Below, piece after piece: positions 25,040 through 32,799 of a DNA stretch of 52,753 bases (position 1 is the stretch's first letter; each line of letters starts with the position of its first letter). Source of the stretch: Actinotalea solisilvae (GTDB lineage: Bacteria; Actinomycetota; Actinomycetes; Actinomycetales; Cellulomonadaceae); assembly GCF_016464425.1 (NCBI RefSeq), contig NZ_JADDKQ010000030.1, forward strand, positions 1-52,753. The letters are read 5' to 3'. The translations under genes and the position numbers were made by a program. Below the pieces are notes generated by a model. It saw nothing but the letters and a program-made list of their open reading frames with translations, searched no databases and was not told the DNA's origin.

Positions 25040-25261
25040 ATGATGGACAGCATGCCGACCTCGCTGCTCCTCGCGAAGCAGGGGACCGTCGCCCTGGCGC
25101 ACAGCGCCGAGCCCGGGGCCCCCGTCGTCGAGGACCGTCCGCGCCGGGCACGGCGCACCGCCGGACGGGCCCGCGCCGTGCGGACGCGCTCCGCGCTCGC
25201 GGGCGCGCTGCACCGGGTCGCGGACGCCGTCGCGCCGGCGCCCGACGCGACCGCGCACTGA
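25040..25261 (+). CDS. Small basic protein of unknown function
   Basis: This 73-aa ORF begins with two adjacent ATG codons (25040 and 25043) after a GGGGGA stretch and lies about 40 nt downstream of a strong promoter. The N-terminus, MMDSMPTSLLLAKQGTVALA, resembles the short helical starts of many small actinobacterial proteins. It is followed by a run of Arg residues (RPRRARRTAGRARAVRTR) and an Ala-rich end. No known domain or membrane segment is seen. It could bind nucleic acid or a partner protein, but that is a guess. The good promoter and operator argue it is expressed. A 15-bp hairpin follows. Confidence 0.6.
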   Translation: MMDSMPTSLLLAKQGTVALAHSAEPGAPVVEDRPRRARRTAGRARAVRTRSALAGALHRVADAVAPAPDATAH

Positions 25262-25313
25262 CCCGCCCGCGATGACCGCGGGCAGGCCCGCGCCCACCCC
25301 GGCGGATCCGACC

Positions 25314-25351
25314 CCCGGGCGCCGGCTCACGGTGGCGAGCCGGCGCCCGGG
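25314..25351 (+). terminator. 15-bp perfect hairpin upstream of the LacI-type gene
   Basis: The arms 25314-25328 and 25337-25351 pair perfectly over 15 bp around an 8-nt loop. The hairpin ends 10 nt before a TACCCT -10 box, so it covers that promoter's -35 region. It may terminate the small gene upstream, act as an operator for the regulator gene, or both. Confidence 0.6.
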
Positions 25352-25374
25352 TTCCGCGGCCTACCCTGGACCCC

Positions 25375-25422
25375 ATGGGACCGACGAGGGCGACGCGCGG
25401 GGTGACCTCGTGGGCCGCGTGA
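25375..25422 (+). CDS. Putative leaderless 15-codon upstream ORF
   Basis: TACCCT (25362-25367) lies 7 nt before ATG 25375, exactly the layout of leaderless genes elsewhere in the window. That ATG is not in the frame of the LacI-type regulator. It opens a 15-codon ORF (MGPTRATRGVTSWAA) whose TGA at 25420-25422 overlaps the GTG at 25419. Translation of the regulator could therefore be coupled to this leader peptide. Direct evidence is limited to the promoter spacing and overlap. Confidence 0.45.
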   Translation: MGPTRATRGVTSWAA

Positions 25423-26498
25423 CGCTCCAGACGGTCGCCGACCAGGTCGGGGTGAGCCGCATGACGGTCTCGAACGCGTTCTCGCGGCCCGACCAGCTCT
25501 CGGCCGAGCTGCGGGCGAGGATCCTCGCCGCGGCGGAGGAGCTCGGCTACATCGGCCCCGACCCCGCGGCGCGCGCGCTCGCGCGGGGGACCACCGGCGC
25601 CGTCGGCGTGCTGCTGACCGACTCGGTCGGCGCCGCCTTCCAGGACGACGTCGCGACCGGGTTCTTCGGGGCGCTCGCCGAGGAGCTCGCGCCGACCGGC
25701 ATGGCCGTCGCCCTCCTGCCGTCGGGCGGCTCGGCCGACAAGATCCCCGCGCGCGACGTGCCCATCGACGGCGCGCTCGTCTACGCGTGCGCGGGCGACG
25801 CCGAGGCGCTCGGCTGGCTGCAGAAGCGCCGCCTGCCCCTCGTGTTCGTCGACCAGGCGCCCACCGGCGGCGCCGACGCCGTGCTCCTCGACGACGTCGA
25901 GGGCGGCCGTCTCGGGGCCCAGCACCTCCTCGACCTCGGTCACCGCCGGGTCGGCCTGCTCACCATGGGGTCGCAGGGACGCGCGTCGGGCCTCGTCGAG
26001 CCGCGTGAGGCCGGCTCGGCGAACTACGTCGCGGCGGAACGGGTCCGCGGCTGGCTCGGCGCGCTCGAGCCCGCGGGCGCGCAGGTGCTCGCGGTCCAGA
26101 TGCACGAGAACACCGAGGACGCCGCCCACGAGGGCGCCACCGTGCTGCTCGAGGCCGCGGACCGCCCGACCGGCATCGTGTGCTTCTCGGACCGGATGGC
26201 CTACGGCGCCGTGCGGGCGGCGCACGACCTCGGGCTGCGGGTCCCGGAGGACGTCTCCGTCGTCGGCTACGACGACAGCCCGCTCGCGTCGCGCGTGCGC
26301 CCGTCGCTGACGACGGTCCGCCAGGACGTCGCCGAGAAGGGTCGCGCGGCGGCCCGCGTGCTCACGGCCGCGATCGAGCGCGCCCGGACCGGCGTGCCGT
26401 CCGAGGGCCGGGTCGTGCGGCTGCCCGCCGAGCTCGTCGTCCGGCGCTCGACGGGCCCCGCGCCCGACGAGGTCCGGACCGCGGCCGACGACGCCTGA
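25410..26498 (+). CDS. LacI-family transcriptional regulator
   Basis: This 362-aa protein has the LacI helix-turn-helix at the very N-terminus (VTLQTVADQVGVSRMTVSNAF) with the hinge-region ALARGTTGAVGVLL start of the periplasmic-binding-protein-like ligand domain. VVGYDDSPLASRVRPSLTTVRQD near the C-terminus is typical. Ligands are usually sugars or nucleosides; none can be named. Start is either GTG 25410 or GTG 25419; both follow the same leader, and 25419 overlaps the TGA of a 15-codon upstream ORF. The DNA-binding helix is intact. A short hypothetical gene follows by 22 nt. No sugar transporter is adjacent, so the target is not evident. Confidence 0.92.
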   Translation: MGRVTLQTVADQVGVSRMTVSNAFSRPDQLSAELRARILAAAEELGYIGPDPAARALARGTTGAVGVLLTDSVGAAFQDDVATGFFGALAEELAPTGMAVALLPSGGSADKIPARDVPIDGALVYACAGDAEALGWLQKRRLPLVFVDQAPTGGADAVLLDDVEGGRLGAQHLLDLGHRRVGLLTMGSQGRASGLVEPREAGSANYVAAERVRGWLGALEPAGAQVLAVQMHENTEDAAHEGATVLLEAADRPTGIVCFSDRMAYGAVRAAHDLGLRVPEDVSVVGYDDSPLASRVRPSLTTVRQDVAEKGRAAARVLTAAIERARTGVPSEGRVVRLPAELVVRRSTGPAPDEVRTAADDA

Positions 26499-26520
26499 GC
26501 GCGTCCGTCCGACCCGGCCG

Positions 26521-26814
26521 GTGCCCAGCTACCGCGCGGTGATGACCGTGGGCCGGCTCGCGCCCGGCGCCGACCCGGCCGCGGTGCTCCCGCGTGCCGT
26601 CGCCGCCGCGCGCGAGGTCGTCGAGGTCGAGGCGTGGGACGTCGGCGTCGTGCGCGGTGAGGCTCGGGCGACGGTGCGGTTCGTCGCCGACGGCGACCCG
26701 CTCGCGCTCGGCGTCGCGCGCCGGGTCCGGGCGCACGTGCAGCCGCTCGCGGACGTCGTCGCGCTGCGCGTCTCGCGGCGCTACGGCAGCCGCTGGTACG
26801 ACGTGCGCGACTGA
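26521..26814 (+). CDS. Small conserved-looking hypothetical protein
   Basis: This 97-aa protein starts at GTG 26521, 22 nt after the LacI-type gene, and is probably in the same transcript. It has an alternating strand/helix pattern (PSYRAVMTVGRL; AWDVGVVRGEARATVRFVADGD; YGSRWYDVRD) that suggests a compact alpha/beta fold. No signal peptide, membrane segment or metal motif is seen, and no family is recognised. No clear Shine-Dalgarno precedes the GTG. Codon use fits a real gene. Confidence 0.7.
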   Translation: MPSYRAVMTVGRLAPGADPAAVLPRAVAAAREVVEVEAWDVGVVRGEARATVRFVADGDPLALGVARRVRAHVQPLADVVALRVSRRYGSRWYDVRD

Positions 26815-26822
26815 GCCCGTCG

Positions 26823-27173
26823 TCAGCGCTCGGGCGCCGGGTCCACGACCGGCTCGTCCACGACCGGCTCGTCCACGTCGACGCCGAGACCGCCGACGAT
26901 GCGCAGCTCGCGGCTCGCGAACCGGCCGGCGAGCATCGGCCGCGCGCGGGCGATCTGCTCCTGCACCGACGGCAGCCGCAGCGACGCGTCGTGGTGCTCG
27001 CGGCTGAGCCACACCTCGGTGACCACGATCTCGTCCGGGTCCTCGTCGGTGACGCCCACGACGTAGCTGCGGCAGCCCGCGGCGAGCAGCTCCCCGGCGC
27101 CCGAGGTGAGGATCTCGACCACCTCGTCCCGGCGCCCCGGGACGGTCCACATCGAGCCGTGGTAGCCGTACAT
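26823..27173 (-). CDS. Antibiotic biosynthesis monooxygenase (ABM)-like protein
   Basis: This 116-aa protein looks like a dimeric alpha-beta barrel of the ABM group: GSMWTVPGRRDEVVEILTSGA, SYVVGVTDEDPDEIVVTEVW and a final RPMLAGRF segment. Such small proteins act as quinol or heme-degrading monooxygenases, though many are uncharacterised. ATG 27173 shares its A with the TGA of the LigD polymerase gene (TGATG) and has GGAGGGG just upstream, so the two are coupled. The C-terminus carries an acidic, repeated tail (DEPVVDEPVVD) created by a 15-nt tandem duplication (26841-26870 plus a partial third copy). Confidence 0.75.
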   Translation of the reverse strand: MYGYHGSMWTVPGRRDEVVEILTSGAGELLAAGCRSYVVGVTDEDPDEIVVTEVWLSREHHDASLRLPSVQEQIARARPMLAGRFASRELRIVGGLGVDVDEPVVDEPVVDPAPER

Positions 27174-28291
27174 CACCCCTCCTCGGCGGCAGCCTCGTCC
27201 GCTGCCGTCCTCGTGCGGTCGCGGTCCCGGCTCGGCTGCACGCGCTTGGGCTCGCCGGGCATCTTCGGGTACTCGGGCGGGTAGGGCAGGTCGCCGGCAC
27301 CGTGCTCGGCCTCGTCGCGGTCGGCGAGCTCGAGCAGCGGCTCGAGCGAGTACGCCGGACGCTCCGGGTCCTGCGGCGTGGGCGCGCTGAGGGCGTGGAA
27401 GAGGTCGCCGACCTCGGCGAACCGCGCGGGCATCGACAGGACGTCGAAGTCGTCCGGGTGGACGTCGCCGAGCTCCTCCCAGCGCAGCGGCGCCGAGACC
27501 GTGGCCCGCGGGTTGGAGCGGATGGAGTACGCCGAGGCGATCGTGCGGTCCCGCGCCATCTGGTTGTAGTCGACGAAGATCCGCTGCCCGCGCTCCTCCT
27601 TCCACCACTTCATGGTCACCTGCTCGGGCAGGCGACGCTCGATCTCCCGGCCCAGCGCGATCGTCGCGCGGCGGGCCTGGGTGAACGTCCAGCGGGGCTC
27701 GATCGGGACGAACACGTGCAGCCCGCGCCCGCCCGACGTCTTGGGCCAGCCCTCCATGCCCAGCTCGTGCAGGAGCGCGCGGACCTCGGGCGCGACGCGG
27801 ACGGCGTCGTCGAAGTCGGTGCCCGGCTGGGGGTCCAGGTCGATGCGCATCTGGTCCGGGGAGTCGACGTCGGCCGAGCGCACGGGCCAGGGGTGGAACG
27901 TCAGCGTGCCCATGTTGGCGGCCCACGCGACGACGGCGAGCTCGGTCGGGCAGACCTCGTCGGCCGTCCGGCCGCTCGGGAAGGAGATGGTCGCCGTCTC
28001 GACGTAGTCGGGCGCGCCCTGCGGGACGCGCTTCTGGTAGAACGCGTCGCCGGTGTTGTCGGCGCGCGTGGACATGCGTGCGCCCTCGAAGACGCCCTTG
28101 GGCCAGCGCTCGAGCGTCGTCGGCCGGTCGCGGAGGGCGCCGAGGATGCCGTCGCCCACCGCGACGAAGTACTGCACGACGTCGAGCTTGGTCAGCCCGC
28201 GCTCCGGGAACACGACCCGGTCGGGGCTCGTGACGCGCACGGTACGTCCGGACACCTCGAACTCGACCGCCGGGGTCGTCGCGCGCGCCAT
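27173..28291 (-). CDS. Standalone LigD-type DNA polymerase/primase domain protein
   Basis: This 372-aa protein matches the polymerase domain of LigD (archaeo-eukaryotic primase fold). Landmarks are LERWPKGVFEGARM, FYQKRVPQGAPDYVET, the catalytic RIDLDPQPGTDFDD (Asp151 and Asp153) and KTSGGRGLHVFVPI (184-197). It fills gaps with ribo- or deoxynucleotides in bacterial end joining. No ligase or nuclease domain is fused and no Ku gene is in the window, as is usual for the split actinobacterial versions. The last ~90 residues are charged and extend past the catalytic core. ATG 28291 follows TACGTT by 6 nt on the minus strand, a leaderless start. Confidence 0.93.
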   Translation of the reverse strand: MARATTPAVEFEVSGRTVRVTSPDRVVFPERGLTKLDVVQYFVAVGDGILGALRDRPTTLERWPKGVFEGARMSTRADNTGDAFYQKRVPQGAPDYVETATISFPSGRTADEVCPTELAVVAWAANMGTLTFHPWPVRSADVDSPDQMRIDLDPQPGTDFDDAVRVAPEVRALLHELGMEGWPKTSGGRGLHVFVPIEPRWTFTQARRATIALGREIERRLPEQVTMKWWKEERGQRIFVDYNQMARDRTIASAYSIRSNPRATVSAPLRWEELGDVHPDDFDVLSMPARFAEVGDLFHALSAPTPQDPERPAYSLEPLLELADRDEAEHGAGDLPYPPEYPKMPGEPKRVQPSRDRDRTRTAADEAAAEEG

Positions 28292-28390
28292 GCGATCAAC
28301 GTAGACGCTCGGTCCGACACGGGCGAGGGTGGGTCGAGCCGCCCTGCCCCGCCCCGCCCCAGCCGCCGCGTCGCACCCACCCCGCCGGCG

Positions 28391-31369
28391 TCAGCGCAGG
28401 CCCGCGCCCTCGGTCGGCCCGGCGACCGCGGCGAGCCCGCGCCGGTGCGCGACCGTCACGGCCTCGGTCCGGCTCGAGACGCCCAGCTTCGCGAGCACGT
28501 TGGAGACGTGCACGCTCACGGTCTTGCCGCTGATGAACAGGCGCTCGCCGATCTGCCGGTTGCTGAGTCCCTCGGCGACCAGGCCGAGCACCTCGGCCTC
28601 GCGCGCCGTGAGCAGGTCGGTCGTCACCCGCTGCCCCGGGAGCTCGACCCGCCCCCGCCGGGCGAGCGCGCTCACGGCGGCCCCCAGCGGTGCGGCGCCC
28701 ATCGCGCGCGCCTCCTGCGCGGCCCGCGCGAGCTGCGCAGCGGCCTCGTCACGTCCGCCCGCACCCAGCAGCGCCTCGGCCCAGCGCCACCGCGAGCGCG
28801 CCTCCTCGTACCGGTACCCGTAGCCGAACGCCTCCGTCGCGACGCGCCACGCCTCGGGGTCCGGCGCGGCGCCCGTGGCCGCGGCGCGCAGGCGCGCGTG
28901 CTCCGCGCGGGCACGCTCGAGCCACGCCTGGCCCTCGGGACCCAGGCGCCCGCCCCGGGGCCGACCGCGCTCGGCCGACGACACGGCCCGCGCGAGCAGG
29001 CCGTCGCCGACGGCGAGGCGGCCCGCGGGGTCGACGCCTGCCAGGCGGTCCTCGGTCGCCGCGTCGGCGAGGGCCGCGATCCCGAGCGCCGCGAGCCAGA
29101 TGCCGCCGAGGAAGTAGTCGGACCACGTCCGGTTCAGGTGCTCGATGAGCCGCTCCGCGAGCGCGAGCGCCTCGTCGAGCTCGCCCGCCCAGGTGAGCGC
29201 GTCGACCGTGCAGCCGCCCGCGATGAGCGCGATCTGCCCGTCACGCGTCCACTCGGGCTCGAGCGCGCGACCGCGGGCGACGGCGTCGGCGTCGCCGCGC
29301 GCGACCGCGGCGTAGAGCCGCACGGAGGTGAGCAGCGGGGTGACCCACCCCGGTGCCTCCGGGTCGGCGACGTCCATCGCCGTCGCGCGCAGGTCGCCGC
29401 GCGCGTACCGGACGAGCTCGACGAAGAAGGCCTGCGCCTGGCCGAGGTCGCTGCGGGAGAGGCCCGCCGCGCGGCTGCGGGCGACCGCCGCGTCGAGCGC
29501 CGCCGACGCCGCGTCGAGCCTGCCCGCGTAGTAGTGGGTCGTCACGAGGTTGTAGGCGCAGCGCTGCTCGGTGACGAGGTCGCCCGCCTCGACCGCGCGC
29601 AGCCGCGCGGTGTCCAGCAGCGCGGCCGCGGCGTCCGGGTCGTCGACGACGAGCACCGCGAGCGTGGCGAGGGCGTCCGCCTCCGCGTCCGGCCGCCCCG
29701 CGGCGCGCGCCACCTCGACCGCCCGGTCCGCGCTCGCCGCGGCGTCGTCGTCCCGGTCGGCGTTGAGGCACGCGCGGGCGTGGATGGCGAGCGTCCAGGC
29801 GCGGTCGGCGGGGTCGGCGTCCTCCGGCAGGTCCGCGAGGGCGCGCTCGGCGTGCCGCAGCGCGCTGTGGACGTGGTCGGCGGCGAGCAGCATCTGCGCG
29901 AGGCGGGCCCGGGCGGGGGCCTGCCGTGCCGGGTCGCCCTCGGCGGCCTCGACGGCTGCGCGCGCGTGCGTCGCGGCGCGCTCGAGGCGGCCCGCACGGC
30001 TCGCGGCCTGCGCGGCCGCGATGGCGAGGTCCACGCGGTCCGCCGCGAGGTCGCCCTCGGCGACGGCGTCCCACAGGCCCAGCACGGTCTCGAGATGGTG
30101 CAGCTCCTCCTCGGGCGCCAGCAGGCGGGCCGCCTCCTCGGCCGCCTCGAGCGACGCGCGCACGGCCGTCTTGGCGTCGTGGCTGCGCTGCGCGTGGTGC
30201 GCGCGCTGCGCCGCGGTGCCGAGCGACTCCTCTGCGAGCATCGCGTCGAGGTAGGCGCGGTGCAGCGCGACCTGCTCCCCGGGGAGGAGGTCCGTGTAGA
30301 CGACCTCGGCCAGCAGCGCGTGACGGAAGGCGATGCGGCCGTCCTCGTCGCCGAGCACGTGCGTCGCCACGGCTTCGCGCAACGCCTCGTCGAAGCCCGT
30401 GCCCTGGGTGGTCCAGACCGCGCGCAGCAGGGGCTCCGCGACGCGGCGCCCGGCCACCGAGGCGACGCGCGCGAGGCGCTGGACGGTCGGGTCGAGCTGG
30501 TCGAGGCGCGCGCGCAGGACGTCGGCGAGCGACCAGGGCAGCACGTGGTCGTCACCCGCCTCGAGCAGCTCCTCCGCGAAGTAGGCGTTGCCCTCGGAGC
30601 GCTCGTGGACGCTGCGCAGCACGTCGTGGGGGACCGGCCCGCCCGCGACGGCGCGCACGAAGGTCTCGAGCTCGTCGGGCGTGAAGGGGGAGAGGTCGAT
30701 CCGCTCGACGCGCGGGTGGCGCCACAGCTCGGCGAGCACGGGGCGCAGCGGGTGCCGGCGGTGCAGGTCGTCCGCGCGGTAGCTCGCGACCACGAGCAGG
30801 TGCTCGGTGCGCAGGCGCGCGACGAGGAAGCGCAGCACGTCGCGGCTCGACGAGTCGGCCCAGTGGAGGTCCTCGATGACGAGGACGAGGGGCGCCCCCG
30901 GCGTGCCCACGGCACCGAGCACGGCGGTGAGGCCGTCGAACAGCTGGAGCCGGCTGCCGGCGTCCTCCGGCCCGTCCGCCCCGGGCACCGGCCCGCCCCC
31001 TGCGCGGTCGGTGCCCTCGGCGGGGCGGGTGGACGGGACGAGACGGCCGAGGGCGGGCCTGGCCTGCACGACGCGGTCGACGAGATCAGCGGTGCCGGGC
31101 GGCGTCCCCTCGGTGCGCGTGCGCAGCTGGGTGAGCGCCTCCGCGAAGGGCAGGTAGGGCAGGCCGACCTCGCCGAGGTCGACGCAGTGCGTCGTGACGA
31201 CCGTCGCCCCCCGCTCCGCGGCCATGCCGGCCACGTGCGTGAGCAGGCGCGTCTTGCCGACGCCGGCGTCGCCGCCGAGCAGCACGAGGGACGGGCTCCC
31301 CGCGGCCGCCCGTTCGAGCGCGTCGCGGATCGCCGCGACCTCGCGCTCGCGGGCGACGAAGGCGGTCAT
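28391..31369 (-). CDS. Large ATP-binding LuxR-family (LAL/MalT-like) transcriptional regulator
   Basis: This protein of about 992 aa couples an N-terminal STAND/AAA ATPase to a C-terminal LuxR DNA-binding domain. It opens with MTAFVAREREV and Walker A GGDAGVGKTRLL (32-43), has Walker B VLVIEDLHWADSSSRD, a long helical TPR-like middle and the HTH LTAREAEVLGLVAEGLSNRQ in the last 70 residues. LAL regulators respond to nucleotide and effector binding. ATG 31369 is chosen because it overlaps the TGA of the small ORF upstream (ATGA at 31369-31366). ATG 31384, preceded by CAGGAT 7 nt upstream on the minus strand, would give a leaderless alternative five residues longer. Target genes are not evident. 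Confidence 0.92.
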   Translation of the reverse strand: MTAFVAREREVAAIRDALERAAAGSPSLVLLGGDAGVGKTRLLTHVAGMAAERGATVVTTHCVDLGEVGLPYLPFAEALTQLRTRTEGTPPGTADLVDRVVQARPALGRLVPSTRPAEGTDRAGGGPVPGADGPEDAGSRLQLFDGLTAVLGAVGTPGAPLVLVIEDLHWADSSSRDVLRFLVARLRTEHLLVVASYRADDLHRRHPLRPVLAELWRHPRVERIDLSPFTPDELETFVRAVAGGPVPHDVLRSVHERSEGNAYFAEELLEAGDDHVLPWSLADVLRARLDQLDPTVQRLARVASVAGRRVAEPLLRAVWTTQGTGFDEALREAVATHVLGDEDGRIAFRHALLAEVVYTDLLPGEQVALHRAYLDAMLAEESLGTAAQRAHHAQRSHDAKTAVRASLEAAEEAARLLAPEEELHHLETVLGLWDAVAEGDLAADRVDLAIAAAQAASRAGRLERAATHARAAVEAAEGDPARQAPARARLAQMLLAADHVHSALRHAERALADLPEDADPADRAWTLAIHARACLNADRDDDAAASADRAVEVARAAGRPDAEADALATLAVLVVDDPDAAAALLDTARLRAVEAGDLVTEQRCAYNLVTTHYYAGRLDAASAALDAAVARSRAAGLSRSDLGQAQAFFVELVRYARGDLRATAMDVADPEAPGWVTPLLTSVRLYAAVARGDADAVARGRALEPEWTRDGQIALIAGGCTVDALTWAGELDEALALAERLIEHLNRTWSDYFLGGIWLAALGIAALADAATEDRLAGVDPAGRLAVGDGLLARAVSSAERGRPRGGRLGPEGQAWLERARAEHARLRAAATGAAPDPEAWRVATEAFGYGYRYEEARSRWRWAEALLGAGGRDEAAAQLARAAQEARAMGAAPLGAAVSALARRGRVELPGQRVTTDLLTAREAEVLGLVAEGLSNRQIGERLFISGKTVSVHVSNVLAKLGVSSRTEAVTVAHRRGLAAVAGPTEGAGLR

Positions 31370-31581
31370 CGGGCTGCGTGCCATGCCCCCGATCCTGGCA
31401 GCGACCACCCACGCGCGTCAGCGCGCGTCTCGCTGCCGGCGGCCCGCCCGGCCGTGCGGCCGGACCGGACCCGCGCCCGCCGGCCGGTGCGCACCGAGCG
31501 CGCCGCGAGCTGCGCGGTCATCTGCTCGCGCCGGTAGTCGACCTCGGCCTGGAGCGCCGGTCCCCACATGGTGCTGCTCAT
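31366..31581 (-). CDS. Small ORF coupled to the LuxR regulator
   Basis: This 71-aa ORF begins MSSTMWGPALQAEVDYRREQ and has a strong GGAGGAG Shine-Dalgarno 8 nt before ATG 31581. The start resembles short helical proteins found widely beside actinobacterial genes; the later part is Arg/Gly/Ala-rich. Its TGA overlaps the LuxR start. The Shine-Dalgarno lies in one arm of a 10-bp leader hairpin, so translation may be switched. Function unknown; it could serve mainly to couple translation of the regulator. Its reality rests on the ribosome binding site, overlap and codon use. Confidence 0.6.
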   Translation of the reverse strand: MSSTMWGPALQAEVDYRREQMTAQLAARSVRTGRRARVRSGRTAGRAAGSETRADARGWSLPGSGAWHAAR

Positions 31582-31628
31582 CGTGATCTCCTCCGTCGCG
31601 CCGGCGGTCTGCCGGCATGGAGATCACG
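31582..31628 (-). promoter_or_regulatory. Leader hairpin that sequesters a Shine-Dalgarno
   Basis: On the minus strand CGTGATCTCC (31628-31619 region) pairs perfectly over 10 bp with GGAGATCACG (31591-31582), the segment that holds the Shine-Dalgarno of the ORF starting at 31581. The loop of 27 nt contains a smaller GC-rich CCGGC/GCCGG stem. Formation would block the ribosome site. This could be an RNA thermometer or ligand-responsive leader. Confidence 0.55.
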
Positions 31629-31687
31629 GTGCTCGTGAGGCCCGGGGGTCGGGATCGGTCGACCTCCCGGTCCTGCGGGGCCGGACC

Positions 31688-31737
31688 GCCTCAGGTCCGT
31701 GCCTGAGGCGGGTCTGAGGCGGCCTGAGGTACCTCAG
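31688..31737. promoter_or_regulatory. Cluster of five CTGAGG half-sites
   Basis: CCTCAG at 31689, CTGAGG at 31703, 31714 and 31724 (10-11 nt apart, one helical turn) and CCTCAG at 31732 lie within 50 nt. They include a perfect 14-bp palindrome CTGAGGTACCTCAG (31724-31737) and a GCCTCAGG/CCTGAGGC hairpin (31688-31709). The cluster sits between the DUF2277 gene's end and the LuxR operon leader. It looks like a multi-site operator, or in part a terminator. Confidence 0.6.
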
Positions 31738-31752
31738 ACGGCGTCGGGCCGC

Positions 31753-32022
31753 CTAGGACGCGTAGCGCTCGGCCGCGCGGGCCCGGCGCTTGGCCGCCTC
31801 GGTCTCGCGGTCCTTGGGCGGGGCGGTCGTCACGAGGTCCTCGAGCAGGTGCCGCGTCGCGTGCGCGATCTCGGCGACCGCGCGGTCGAACGCCTCGCGG
31901 TTCGCCTGCGACGGCTTGGTGGTCCCGCTGACCTTGCGGACGTACTGCAGCGCGGCGGCGTGGACCTCGTCGTCGGTCGCCTCGGGCTCGAAGTTGTGCA
32001 GGACGTGGATGTTGCGGCACAT
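31753..32022 (-). CDS. DUF2277 family protein
   Basis: This 89-aa protein matches DUF2277 end to end: MCRNIHVLHNFEPEATDDEV, AALQYVRKVSGTTKPSQAN and ATRHLLEDLVTTAPPKDRE are the family landmarks. It is a small soluble helical protein of unknown function; the invariant Cys2 and early His are notable. ATG 32022 follows TACCGT (minus strand, 32035-32030) by 7 nt and has no Shine-Dalgarno, so the mRNA is probably leaderless. It is divergent from the pentapeptide-repeat gene. Confidence 0.93.
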   Translation of the reverse strand: MCRNIHVLHNFEPEATDDEVHAAALQYVRKVSGTTKPSQANREAFDRAVAEIAHATRHLLEDLVTTAPPKDRETEAAKRRARAAERYAS

Positions 32023-32128
32023 GTCCCCGACGGTAGGACGCCGCCGCCGCCCTGTCACGACCCACCGCGCCGCCCTCGGCGCGGGGGGCGGGGTCGACGC
32101 CGTCGGGCCCGTGCGCCACGATCGGCGG

Positions 32129-32731
32129 ATGGCCGACGCACCCCAGACCACCAGCCGCGTCGTCGGGGAGGACTGGTACGGCCGCGACCTCTCGCGCGTC
32201 GAGCACCGCCGCGTCGCGTTCGTCGACGTCGACATGACCGAGGTCACCGGGACGGGCGCGGTCTTCGAGGACTGCACGTTCGCGGGCGTGCGGTTCAACG
32301 CGTCCGTGCACGTCGAGGCGGCGTTCGCCAACTGCACGTTCCGCCGCTGCTCGTTCTTCGACGCCCGCTTCGAGCGGTGCAAGCTCGTCGGCTCGTCGTT
32401 CGACGGCTGCGCGCTCGGCGCGCTCGCCGTCGAGGGCGGGAACTGGGCCCTCGTCCGGATGCGCGGCGCGGACCTGCGCTCGGCGCGGTTCACCGGCACG
32501 CGCCTGCGCGAGGCCGACCTCACCAACGCCGTGCTCACGGGCGGCTCGGTGCGCGACGCGGACCTCTCCGAGGCGTGGCTCCAGGGCGCCGACCTCACGG
32601 GCGCGGACCTGCGCGGGACGGAGCTCGCCGGCATCGACCCGACGACGGTCCAGCTGCGCGGCGCGATCGTCCTCATCCCCCAGGCGGTGACCCTCGCCGA
32701 GGCGCTCGGCGTCGAGGTCCGGGTCGAGTAG
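32129..32731 (+). CDS. Pentapeptide-repeat protein
   Basis: This 200-aa protein has two stretches of A(D/N)LXX-type repeats that fold as a right-handed quadrilateral beta helix. The first (residues ~40-100) is atypical, rich in Phe and Cys (CTFAGVRF, CTFRRCSFFDARFERC); the second is classical (GADLRSARF, EADLTNAVL, DADLSEAWL, GADLTGADLRGTEL). Some relatives (Qnr, MfpA) mimic DNA and protect gyrase; most have unknown partners. ATG 32129 follows CACGAT (32117-32122) by 6 nt, a likely leaderless start. The high Cys count in the first block is unusual but is seen in related actinobacterial proteins. Confidence 0.9.
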   Translation: MADAPQTTSRVVGEDWYGRDLSRVEHRRVAFVDVDMTEVTGTGAVFEDCTFAGVRFNASVHVEAAFANCTFRRCSFFDARFERCKLVGSSFDGCALGALAVEGGNWALVRMRGADLRSARFTGTRLREADLTNAVLTGGSVRDADLSEAWLQGADLTGADLRGTELAGIDPTTVQLRGAIVLIPQAVTLAEALGVEVRVE

Positions 32732-32799
32732 CCCGCCGGAGGCGCCGGCCCCCTGGACGCGGCGACCGCCGGCCGCTCCCGGCTCGGTAGCGTCGTGCC

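Noticed and set aside
25375..25377. ATG after TACCCT as start of the LacI-type regulator
   Set aside because: It is in a different reading frame; it opens a 15-codon ORF instead.
31418..31627. Alternative 69-aa ORF overlapping the small ORF before the LuxR gene
   Set aside because: It lacks a ribosome binding site and its start lies inside the leader hairpin. The frame at 31366-31581 has GGAGGAG and an ATGA overlap with the LuxR gene.
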